Shown: positions 57,197 to 64,000 of the stretch, piece after piece | Layout of the letters: each line of letters opens with the position of its first letter | Position numbering within the stretch: position 1 is the first letter of the stretch | Assembly (NCBI RefSeq): GCF_000011385.1 | Contig: NC_005125.1 | Span: 2,914,001-2,978,000, forward strand | From: Gloeobacter violaceus PCC 7421 | GTDB lineage: Bacteria > Cyanobacteriota > Cyanobacteriia > Gloeobacterales > Gloeobacteraceae | Length of the DNA: 64,000 bases | Direction of reading: 5' to 3' | Program-made: the position numbers and the translations under genes | The notes under the pieces: model-generated | Told to the model about the DNA's origin: nothing | The model's database searches: none | The model's input: the letters and a program-made list of their open reading frames with translations, nothing else

Positions 57197-57870
57197 GCGA
57201 ACTGCCCCGCACCCTCGATGAGACCCTTGCGCAGTGCTCCCAGGCACTCGCAGCCACCCTCGAAAGCGGTAAAACCCGCGCCCAAATTGACATCAAAGTA
57301 CCCGGCCTCGATGTGCTCTTCCTGGTGCAGGGACTGGCTCCCGCCCTGGGTGAATCCGGTTGGGCGGCGGCCTTTGCCGATCCGGGCGCGGCGGCCCTGG
57401 CCCGCCGCCGCTTGGGAAGCGTGGGCTACGACCTTCGGGGCCTCAGCGAACTGAAGTTGCGCGGCGGCGAGCATCGTGCCGTGCTCGTCGTCGAGCCGAG
57501 TGCTATCGAAGTCGAGATGGTCGAAGTCATCGCCGATCGCATGGCGGGCAAGCCCTTTATTCTGCTCAATTCGCGCTTGCAGGAGGCGGGGGTGGTGGGC
57601 ATCGGCCTGGCAGGCAGGCAGCTGCGCGATCGGTTTCTGTCGACTTTTGAGATGGCCTATGCCATTCAGCCTTTTGAAGGGGGCAGCCTTTACCGGGCAC
57701 ACCCGGAGCCGTGGCAACTCTGGCGCGAAACCCCGGAGGGCGACTACACCAAAGTCGCCGACTTCGACACGCGCCCGCTGGGTGAAGACATCGACCGCGC
57801 CCTCTATCCCAAAAAAGGCGAGGCGTTGCTTGACGGATTGCGGCGCTTTCTGCGCGCCCTCGGCCAATAA
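57193..57870 (+). CDS. DUF1995 family protein
   Basis: From ATG 57193 the 225-aa product follows ispD with an ATGA overlap. The text QIDIKVPGLDVLFLVQGLAP, AVLVVEPSAIEVEMVEVIAD and MAYAIQPFEGGSLYRAHPEP is typical of DUF1995, found in cyanobacteria and chloroplasts. Plant relatives are linked to photosystem assembly, but the biochemical role is unproven. Translational coupling to ispD suggests only co-expression. Confidence 0.85.
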   Translation: MSELPRTLDETLAQCSQALAATLESGKTRAQIDIKVPGLDVLFLVQGLAPALGESGWAAAFADPGAAALARRRLGSVGYDLRGLSELKLRGGEHRAVLVVEPSAIEVEMVEVIADRMAGKPFILLNSRLQEAGVVGIGLAGRQLRDRFLSTFEMAYAIQPFEGGSLYRAHPEPWQLWRETPEGDYTKVADFDTRPLGEDIDRALYPKKGEALLDGLRRFLRALGQ

Positions 57871-57922
57871 ATGCGATATGGCCATACTTGTTTAAAATCA
57901 AGGGCGCTAGATGTGTGGGGGA

Positions 57923-58216
57923 TCAGATGGCAATGGGCCAGCGCCGCTCGATGAGTAAGTAGCAGGCCACATCCCAGGAGTTGGCGCGGCGGGTATGGAA
58001 CAGCTCGCGCACGTTGCTGCTGCGCGAGCGAAAACCGACGATCTTCTGAAGCTGGCCATCCGCCGCCACCAGCAGATCCCCTTTGCGCACTTGGCGTCCA
58101 CCGACACTCACCCGCAGGCCTTCAGGCCCCGCTTTGACATCTAGCCTCTCCTTGGTGGTAACGACGACGACCGACTGCGTGATCTGATCCCGGGTCGCTT
58201 GGGTCGCTGTGGCCAT
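57923..58216 (-). CDS. Hypothetical protein, 97 aa
   Basis: The start is ATG 58216 (MATATQATRDQITQSVVVVT), preceded by GGAGG at a good distance; a start at 58255 is possible. The product has a short beta-strand-rich core (LDVKAGPEGLRVSVGGRQVR, then KGDLLVAADGQLQKIVGFRS) that resembles a KOW/SH3-like fold and a C-terminal amphipathic strand (DVACYLLIERRWPIAI). No catalytic motif is present. The family is unknown to me. Confidence 0.6.
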   Translation of the reverse strand: MATATQATRDQITQSVVVVTTKERLDVKAGPEGLRVSVGGRQVRKGDLLVAADGQLQKIVGFRSRSSNVRELFHTRRANSWDVACYLLIERRWPIAI

Positions 58217-58389
58217 CTGGAACTGCCTCCGCCTACGCTTCAAGGTTGTGGTCATATTAGCGTCCCGGCCGTTGAGAGGGTACTAGACTCTTCCCCCCAA
58301 CTTCCGGCCCGGTCCCTCGACAGCGCGCCGCGCCACGGTTTGATCTGCGCCGAAAGAATTTCTGAACCGACAATCACTTTGCCCGAGGC

Positions 58390-58562
58390 TTTGCTTATCT
58401 TTGGTGCGGTTTGGGCCCAGGCATGAGCCTTCGGGTGTACCGGCACCGGCTTGTGGATGCGCCGGGTCCAGGAACCCCCCGAAGGCTGCGGCTGTCGATC
58501 CAACCAGTGTGGATACCAGCGGGCTGCGTCCGCTTCGGCGCAGCCTCTTTCTTTGTTTTTTT
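58390..58562 (+). ncRNA. Candidate small RNA with terminator
   Basis: CCTTCGGG (58428-58435) pairs with CCCGAAGG (58478-58485); inside it CCGGC/GCCGG pair around a short loop. The block ends with GGCTGCG (58522-58528), inner CCG/CGG and CGCAGCC (58539-58545), followed by a T-rich run. No coding frame ends there. No known RNA family (6S, RNase P, tmRNA, SRP) was recognised. Confidence 0.4.
58522..58562 (+). terminator. Rho-independent terminator
   Basis: The stem GGCTGCG/CGCAGCC, with an inner CCG/CGG pair, is followed by TCTTTCTTTGTTTTTTT. It has no upstream plus-strand gene within 650 bp. Confidence 0.75.
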
Positions 58563-58704
58563 AGAACACTCTCGATATCGAAAGCCGAGGGGCAACAGGA
58601 CGAGCGAGTAGTCCCCGACCTAACACACGGCCTGCACGAACTACCCGGTTGCAGCTCAAGGCAGGAAAATAGACAGCACAGGTCATTCTACCCAAGCCTT
58701 ACCC

Positions 58705-59409
58705 ATGACAGGCACTCTCAAAGCACACACCTACCCCAGTGGAGATGGACTGCCTGTGGCTGAGACCTTTCTCCATGTCTACGCCATCTTGATCACCCTC
58801 GAAGTCCTCAAGCAGTACCTCGAAGGCACCCGGGCCACCGTCCTCGCCAACCAGTTCCTGTACTACGCGCCGGACTTTCCGACCCTGCGCGTTGCCCCCG
58901 ATGTCATGGTCATCTTCGGTGTCGAGCCCGGCGGACGCGACAATTACAAGACCTGGGAAGAAAGACAGGTACCCTCTATAATCTTCGAAATCACTTCCAA
59001 GCACACCCAGAGCAAAGACCAGGGGGAGAAAAAAACGCTCTACGCCGGACTGGGGGTTCAGGAATACTGGCTGTTCGACCCGAAGGGCGAGTGGATAGCC
59101 GAGCAGTTGCAGGGTTACAGACTGCGGAGCTTCGAAGAGGAAAGTGAAACAATCAGTCGCTACGTACCCATTGCCGACGGCACCAGCGAGCCGCTCGGCC
59201 TGCGGCTGGTCGTCGAAGGTGCCCTGATCGGCTTCTATCGCCTCGACACAGGAGACAAACTGCTTATCCCCGCAGAACTCGCAGCCAGGCTGAAGCAAGA
59301 ACAACTACGTGCCGAGCAAGCCGAACAGCGGGCAGAGCTGGCGGAGCGGCGGGCAGCAGCCCTGACGGAGCGCCTGCGCGCCCTCGGCGTCGATCCGGAC
59401 CAACCCTGA
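58705..59409 (+). CDS. Uma2 family (DUF820) protein
   Basis: The 234-aa protein is a complete Uma2-type, PD-(D/E)XK-like fold: FLYYAPDFPTLRVAPDVMVI, then VPSIIFEITSKHTQSKDQGE and KKTLYAGLGVQEYWLFDPKG. The Asp, Glu and Lys typical of the nuclease-like centre are present. A C-terminal coiled coil (LKQEQLRAEQAEQRAELAER) is common in cyanobacterial members. The function is unknown. It serves as an intact reference for the two broken Uma2 copies in this window. Confidence 0.85.
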   Translation: MTGTLKAHTYPSGDGLPVAETFLHVYAILITLEVLKQYLEGTRATVLANQFLYYAPDFPTLRVAPDVMVIFGVEPGGRDNYKTWEERQVPSIIFEITSKHTQSKDQGEKKTLYAGLGVQEYWLFDPKGEWIAEQLQGYRLRSFEEESETISRYVPIADGTSEPLGLRLVVEGALIGFYRLDTGDKLLIPAELAARLKQEQLRAEQAEQRAELAERRAAALTERLRALGVDPDQP

Positions 59410-59461
59410 CGGGCGGCACTGACCAAGGGGCGAGTCATTTTGCGGCGCACCGGCCGAGCCT

Positions 59462-60490
59462 TCAGGTATTGCCGAAGCGGATAAGCGCCTCGCACTTGGC
59501 CCAGGGAGCGCCGTCCGCCAGACAGTCGCGGGCCAGGGTTACCCCGGCCATCCAGCCTGCCGCCGCACCGGCGGCCACCAGGGCGGCGGCGGTGTTGAGG
59601 ATAACCACTTCGCTCTGGGCGCGGCTGCCTTTGCCCTGGAGCACCCGGCGCAGGATGTCGGCGTTTTCTGCCACATCCCCCCCGGCGAGTGCTTCCAACG
59701 GGGCGGCAGCCAGGCCCAGTTCTTCGGGATGCAGGCGCGATCCGCAGATGGGACCGCTCAGATTCCCCGCCAGGGCGGTTGGTCCCGTGAGCGAGCACTC
59801 GTCGAGCCCCCCGCCGCCGTGGACAACCAGGAAGCGCTCGCGGCCCAACCGTTCCAGCGCTTCGGCCATCGGCGCAACCAGACTCGGATGGTAAACCCCG
59901 AGCACCTGGGCGGTGGGCACCAGTGGATTGACCAGGGGACCGAGCAAATTGAAGACTGTACGAATGCCCAGTTCGCGGCGCACGGGTGCCACGGCTTTTA
60001 AGGCCGGGTGCCAGCCCGGGGCGAACAAAAAGGTGATCCCCACCGCGTCGAGGGCGGCGCGCACGCGCGCGCGCTCCTGGCTGAGGTGCACTCCCAGGTG
60101 CTCCAGCACATCGGCCGAACCGACCCGGCTGGAGGCGGAGCGAGCACCGTGCTTGGCCACGGGTACCCCGCAGGCCGCCGCCACAAAGGCGACTGCCGTC
60201 GAGATATTAAATGTTCCCAGCCCGTCCCCGCCGGTGCCGCAGGTGTCGAGCAGCACCGGCAGCCCGGTGGGGGCGGCGCCCGCAGCTTCTTGCAGCGTCT
60301 TGGCCATCGCCGCCAGTTCGCCTGCAGTGATCGCCAAAGGCGCAATCGCCACCAGCAGAGCACCGGAGAGAGCGGCAGGCACCTCCCCTGCCAGCCACGC
60401 TTCCATCAGTTCCCGGGCCGCTTCCTCCGAGAGCGCCGCGCCGCCCAGGCGACAAATTAGCAACGACTGCAAATGTTTTTCGTTCATCAC
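59462..60490 (-). CDS. trpD: Anthranilate phosphoribosyltransferase
   Basis: TrpD adds phosphoribose from PRPP to anthranilate in tryptophan synthesis. The 342-aa product has [20 protein letters not shown], the anthranilate-site [20 protein letters not shown], and [12 protein letters not shown] near the C-terminus. The length is standard. Its ATG overlaps the lptC stop by 4 bp, so it is the last gene of an operon with lptC and a glycosyltransferase. Confidence 0.94.
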
Positions 60491-61512
60491 TTTTGAATCA
60501 CTTCGGGCAGGACGCGTGTCACCACCCGGCCGCCGCTGGCGCGCACGGTGTTGCGTCCAAAGTCGGCCTCGAGCACGGGGCCTTCGACACTGGTATTCTC
60601 GCCCGGCTTGCGGTAGCGCCCGTCGTTCGCCACCAACACGTTGTCGGCAATGCGGTAGGTGGCCCGGGCGGCGTCGAACAGCTGGACGGGCCTGCCTATT
60701 TCGGCTTGCACCTGGCCATTGCCGGTGAGGGTGCGCCCGGGCACATCCCAGATAATCTGGCGCGCCTGGAGGCGGGCGGCGTTGGCCGGTTGCTCGGCGG
60801 TGACCGGCCGGTTGCCCTCAGCCGTGGCGACGACGCGGTTTTGATCGACTTGCCAGACCGCCCGCGGTGCCACCAGCCGGATTTGCCGAGCCAGATCGCG
60901 AGCGATGACGCCGCCTGCCGCCGTAACGTGGTTGGGCTGCAGGCTCCAGGTGAGACTTGGAGCGCTCAGCGCGATCTTTTGGACGGCCGAATCGCCCTCG
61001 ACCCCGCCGTCGAGGGTATAAATTTGGGCGGCAAGGTCGCCTACGAGCCGTTTTCCGCGCACGCGCACCCGGTCTTTGGGCTGGCGCAGTTCGACCGGGC
61101 CGGTGGCCTCCAGCCGGTTGCGATCCGCAAACCACTGCACCCGCTCGGCATCGAAGGCGGTCTCGCGCACGGGCGCAAGGGCCTTGACGCCACCGGTGAG
61201 CAAGATTTCGCGCGCCGCGATGCGCACCTCGCCTCTGGGCGCTTCGACGGTGAGCACTTTGCGCCCCTGCTCGTAGAACACTCCGCGAATCTGCTGAATG
61301 GAAGCGCTGCTGCGGTCGCGGCTATATTCGGCGCGCTGAGCTTTGAGTTCCCACACCAGGGCGCCGCCCCGGCTGGTGGTTTCACTGAGGACGATGTTTT
61401 GCAGCACCAGGGGGCTTTCGTTGGCCTGGGAAGGAATCGGTTCAGGCGGACCTGAGCAGGCGGCAAGCAGCAGACAGGCAAGAGCGGCCGGCACCCGATG
61501 GCGTCGGCTCAC
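60487..61512 (-). CDS. lptC: LptC/OstA-type lipoprotein of LPS export
   Basis: GTG 61512 was chosen because it gives a lipoprotein signal ([16 protein letters not shown], lipobox LAAC) and a GTGA overlap with the glycosyltransferase stop. The 341-aa product has two OstA/LptA-like beta-jellyroll halves: [40 protein letters not shown], and [20 protein letters not shown]. It probably bridges LPS from the inner-membrane exporter to LptA. It is longer than enteric LptC, as in other cyanobacteria. Operon: glycosyltransferase, lptC, trpD. Confidence 0.85.
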
Positions 61513-62417
61513 GAACCCGCTTCGCGATAGGCGGCGTAGACCCCCCGCACGTTGTACCAGTTGAGAAACACCCGCGCCAATTCCAGCGCCAGCTGCGGTT
61601 TGCCGCGGTCGATGAGATACTGCAACAGCGGCGCCATCGTTTTTTCGTTGAGCCGGCCGCCCAACGAAAGCAGCCCCCACAGCGCCTGGTGCAGCGGCGT
61701 CATCTGGATCATCATGCGCACATCCCAACTCGGGTGCTTGCGGTAAAAGACCACCCCCATCCGGCCGCGCTCGTACTCTTTTTGGATGAGGGAAGGCAAT
61801 TGCTTGAGGGTGAAGGGTGGATGCCAGTGATAGCCCACGGCCTCCGGGCATTTGACGAGCTTGAGTCCGAGTTTTTTGAGTCGCACCCCCAGTTCGAGGT
61901 CTTCCCACCCGTAGAGGCTGAAGGCTTCGTCGAAGGGGCCGGCTTTTTCGAGCCAGCGGCGGGCAATGGCGACGTTGCCGGTGGCAAAATACGCGGCCGA
62001 AAAATCGGTGATTTTGTAGGGCTCCGACTCGGGGTGCTCGAAGTTGCACGTGTTGACCACCCGGCCGTAGGTGAAGACTGCGTCGCCCGCGTGCTCTTCG
62101 AGGGCGCGGGCGTGGAATTCGAGAAACACGGGTGTAACCACCAGATCCGAGTCGATAAAGATAACGGTGTCTCCCCGGGCGCCGGCAACTCCCAGATTGC
62201 GCGCCGCCGCCGGGCCGCGATGATCTTGCACCAGCAGGCGCACATGGCTGAAGCGCTCGGGGTGATCTTGCAAAAATGCCACCGTGCCGTCGGTCGAACC
62301 GTCGTCGACGACGACTATCTCGTAGCGGCCCTCCCAGCGCTGCGCCTCCATGGCCTCGAGGCACTTGGTGAGGATGGCAAGCCGATTGTAGGTGGGAATA
62401 ACGACGCTAAAAAACAC
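61509..62417 (-). CDS. Glycosyltransferase family 2
   Basis: The 302-aa GT-A enzyme has SVVIPTYNRLAILTKCLEAM, VVVDDGSTDGTVAFLQDH, RGPAAARNLGVAGARG, DSD in VIFIDSDLV, and an EDLELGVRLKKLG acid motif. There is no membrane helix. Membership in the operon with lptC suggests a role in LPS or other surface-glycan assembly. The donor and acceptor are unknown. Its stop overlaps the lptC start. Confidence 0.9.
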   Translation of the reverse strand: MFFSVVIPTYNRLAILTKCLEAMEAQRWEGRYEIVVVDDGSTDGTVAFLQDHPERFSHVRLLVQDHRGPAAARNLGVAGARGDTVIFIDSDLVVTPVFLEFHARALEEHAGDAVFTYGRVVNTCNFEHPESEPYKITDFSAAYFATGNVAIARRWLEKAGPFDEAFSLYGWEDLELGVRLKKLGLKLVKCPEAVGYHWHPPFTLKQLPSLIQKEYERGRMGVVFYRKHPSWDVRMMIQMTPLHQALWGLLSLGGRLNEKTMAPLLQYLIDRGKPQLALELARVFLNWYNVRGVYAAYREAGS

Positions 62418-62534
62418 GAGGGAGCCCGGGCACTGTGCTTATTCTGACATCAACGTCCGGCGATGCCAAAGCCCGCCGCCCGGCCCCCGGGTGAGCTAAT
62501 CTGAGACAGTGTCATCCGTTGTCCGCCCGCTCCT

Positions 62535-63239
62535 ATGCTCGCTCCGCCCGTCGTCCGCTCGACTCGCCGCGCTTCGCTGCTGCTGCTTGAAATGGACCAG
62601 GTTCTCGCCGAGCAACTTGGCGAACGGTTGCGCCAGGTCGGCTTTCGGGTGAGCCTCAGCCCCGGGACGCAAAAAAGCGAAAGCGCTTTGGCCCTGGTGC
62701 AGCTCGAAAATCCCGACTTGATCATTCTGGCGGCCGGTCCCGGCGGCTTGCGCCTGTGTCGCGCTCTGCGCCAAGCCACCTACAGTCTGCCGGTCTTGCT
62801 CCTCAGCGACGGCGAGACGATCTCCGAACGGGTGGCGGGTCTCGATGTGGGTGCCGACGACTACATCGTTTCGCCTTTTGACATCGCCGCCCTGGTCGAC
62901 CGCATCCAATGCCAGCTCAAGCGCGTCCAGGGCCGAGAGAGCGGGGTGCTGCGCCTAGCCGATCTCATTGTCAACACCCGCACCCGGGAGGTGCGCCGCG
63001 GCGGGCAGCTTATCGAACTGACCGCCCGCGAGTACGATTTGCTCCACTACCTGATCGAACACGCCCGCGAGGTGCTGTCGCGCGAGCGGATCCTCCTCAA
63101 CGTCTGGGGCGAAAGTTTTGACGGTGAATCGAACATCGTCGAAGTCTACATACGCTACTTGCGCCTCAAAATCGAGCGCGAAGGCGAGAAAAAACTCATC
63201 CACACCGTGCGCAGCGTCGGCTACAGCCTGCGCGACTAG
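62535..63239 (+). CDS. OmpR-type response regulator with atypical receiver
   Basis: The 234-aa protein has an N-terminal receiver and a C-terminal winged helix (LIELTAREYDLLHYLIEHAR, then NVWGESFDGESNIVEVYIRY and HTVRSVGYSLRD). In the receiver the usual phospho-Asp site is Ala66 (NPDLIILAAGPGGL), and the conserved Lys before PF is Ser113 (DDYIVSPFD). So it should not be phosphorylated in the standard way, and may be always active or respond to a ligand. No kinase is adjacent. Such atypical regulators (for example NblR-like) exist in cyanobacteria, but the target is unknown. Confidence 0.85.
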   Translation: MLAPPVVRSTRRASLLLLEMDQVLAEQLGERLRQVGFRVSLSPGTQKSESALALVQLENPDLIILAAGPGGLRLCRALRQATYSLPVLLLSDGETISERVAGLDVGADDYIVSPFDIAALVDRIQCQLKRVQGRESGVLRLADLIVNTRTREVRRGGQLIELTAREYDLLHYLIEHAREVLSRERILLNVWGESFDGESNIVEVYIRYLRLKIEREGEKKLIHTVRSVGYSLRD

Positions 63240-63340
63240 CGCAAAGCGGATCTTGCGCACCGAAATCCGGTGTTCTTCATTACCTGACCTTTACCTGGGC
63301 GGTTTAGGGTAAGGTCACTCGTTATCTGGACTACTTTTTT

Positions 63341-63976
63341 ATGTCGAACCGGGACGCACAACAGGATTTCCGCCTGCTGCTCGAGGAACTGTACCGGGAG
63401 AGAACCCTGCGCTTTTTTAAGGCCGGACAGAGCATCCCCTTGCGCAACCAGGAAATCTGGATTGTCTACCGGGGATTGGTACAACTGGCGACGCTGCAAC
63501 CGAGCGGCGACGAGGCGCTGTTGGGACTGGCGGGTTCGCTGATGCCGTTGGGCCGTTCGCTGACGCTGCTGGAGCCTTATCATGCCGTGGCGCTCACCAA
63601 CGTCGATTTGCTCAGGCTGACCACCGAGGAGATCCACTCCAGCCCACGGCTGGCGCGCGAATTGACCGAACAGATGGCCCGCCGCCTGCGCCAGGCGGAA
63701 GCCCTGCTGGCGCTGGCGGGCAAGCGCCTGGTGATCGATCGGCTCCAGGGCTTTTTGTACCTGCTTGCCCACGAATTCGGTCATCCCACCGGCGAAGGTA
63801 TCCGCATCGATGTGCGCCTCACCCACCAGCAATTTGCCAACGCCCTGGGGACTACACGGGTGACGGTGACCCGCTTTTTGGGCGAACTCAAATACCGCGG
63901 TCTCATCGAAATAGGCGCCGACCGCCGCATCTATCTCAAGGAACCCCAGCGGCTGGCGGCGGCCAGTTGTTTTTAA
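63341..63976 (+). CDS. Crp/FNR family transcriptional regulator
   Basis: The 211-aa protein has a cyclic-nucleotide-binding-type barrel (IPLRNQEIWIVYRGLVQLAT, then EALLGLAGSLMPLGRSLTLL), a long helix (LTEQMARRLRQAEALLALAG) and a Crp-type winged helix (VRLTHQQFANALGTTRVTVT, RFLGELKYRGLIEIGADRR). No Fe-S cysteines or clear cAMP-contact residues are seen. It resembles cyanobacterial regulators of nitrogen, carbon or stress response. It starts 101 bp after the response regulator. Confidence 0.88.
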   Translation: MSNRDAQQDFRLLLEELYRERTLRFFKAGQSIPLRNQEIWIVYRGLVQLATLQPSGDEALLGLAGSLMPLGRSLTLLEPYHAVALTNVDLLRLTTEEIHSSPRLARELTEQMARRLRQAEALLALAGKRLVIDRLQGFLYLLAHEFGHPTGEGIRIDVRLTHQQFANALGTTRVTVTRFLGELKYRGLIEIGADRRIYLKEPQRLAAASCF

Positions 63977-64000
63977 GTTTTGCGTGGCCACGAGCCGATC

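Larger units (their letters stand above)
58217..58704. other. Intergenic region, 488 bp, with candidate structured RNA
   Basis: No credible protein frame is present. The stretch about 58390-58562 holds nested hairpins and a plus-strand terminator (see the next entry and findings). The remainder is without recognisable features. Confidence 0.5.

Noticed and set aside
61513-62364. 5' extension of the lptC frame
   Set aside because: It is the glycosyltransferase gene read in another frame; a lipoprotein signal begins at GTG 61512.

Overview
The window is chromosomal DNA of a cyanobacterium and most resembles the thylakoid-less genus Gloeobacter. This is inferred from the gene set, not from a database match. 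The DNA is GC-rich. It carries cyanobacterial marker genes: a DUF512/PDZ iron-sulfur protein, a CytM-like cytochrome, a probable Psb30/Ycf12 photosystem II peptide, a carotenoid oxygenase, DUF1995 and DUF3153 proteins, and several Uma2 (DUF820) proteins. Genes are mostly short transcription units on both strands. No rRNA, tRNA, CRISPR array or intact insertion sequence was seen.

Layout. 1-2.8 kb: a TPR protein cut by the window edge, an unknown 350-aa protein and a small ABM-like protein (all minus). 2.9-4.2 kb: an apparent orphan transcript ending in a terminator, then an acidic protein with Ca-loop-like motifs. 4.3-11.1 kb: apt, a Rel/SpoT (p)ppGpp enzyme and a 1296-aa double hybrid histidine kinase. 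11.4-15.9 kb: a run of stress or envelope genes, made of a membrane protein, two DUF2382 (YsnF-like) paralogues, a YqjD-like protein and a small membrane protein. 16-20.2 kb: terC, probable psb30 and putA. 20.2-23.4 kb: two AT-richer unknown genes and a PP2C phosphatase. 23.5-29.2 kb: trpB, an AI-2E-type permease, a coiled-coil protein, a MarR regulator, a DUF952 protein and lepA.

29.4-37.5 kb is accessory DNA. It holds a secreted SGNH hydrolase with five FG-GAP-like repeats, a flavin reductase beside a frameshifted asparaginase-family remnant, an overlapping HipA-like kinase/DUF3037 pair, a broken Uma2 gene, a truncated formylglycine-generating-enzyme-like gene fused tail to tail to a truncated VOC gene, and a katG that looks acquired from a proteobacterium. 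37.9-46.4 kb returns to housekeeping and metabolism: Nudix, TPR, carotenoid oxygenase, DUF512, a hydrolase, DUF3153, a methyltransferase-glycosyltransferase fusion and purD. 46.5-48.2 kb is a second patch of gene remnants, with a 23-aa HAD stub and an Uma2-GNAT chimera around a HAD phosphatase.

48.2-64 kb holds cytM, a solute-binding protein, rplT-rpmI, a stalk-domain protein, an Eis-like acetyltransferase, an M1 aminopeptidase with HEAT repeats, a membrane protein, hpt-ispD-DUF1995 with overlapping ends, a candidate structured RNA, an intact Uma2 gene, a tightly overlapping glycosyltransferase-LptC-trpD operon, and two regulators (an OmpR-type protein lacking the phospho-acceptor Asp, and a Crp/FNR protein).

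Functional threads are purine salvage and synthesis (apt, hpt, purD), stringent response (rel), tryptophan synthesis (trpB and trpD in separate places), stress and envelope functions (11-16 kb), and signalling (hybrid kinase, PP2C, HipA-like kinase, atypical response regulator). The least explained parts are the stress cluster, the HipA-like/DUF3037 pair, the two candidate small RNAs, and the patches of broken and fused genes.
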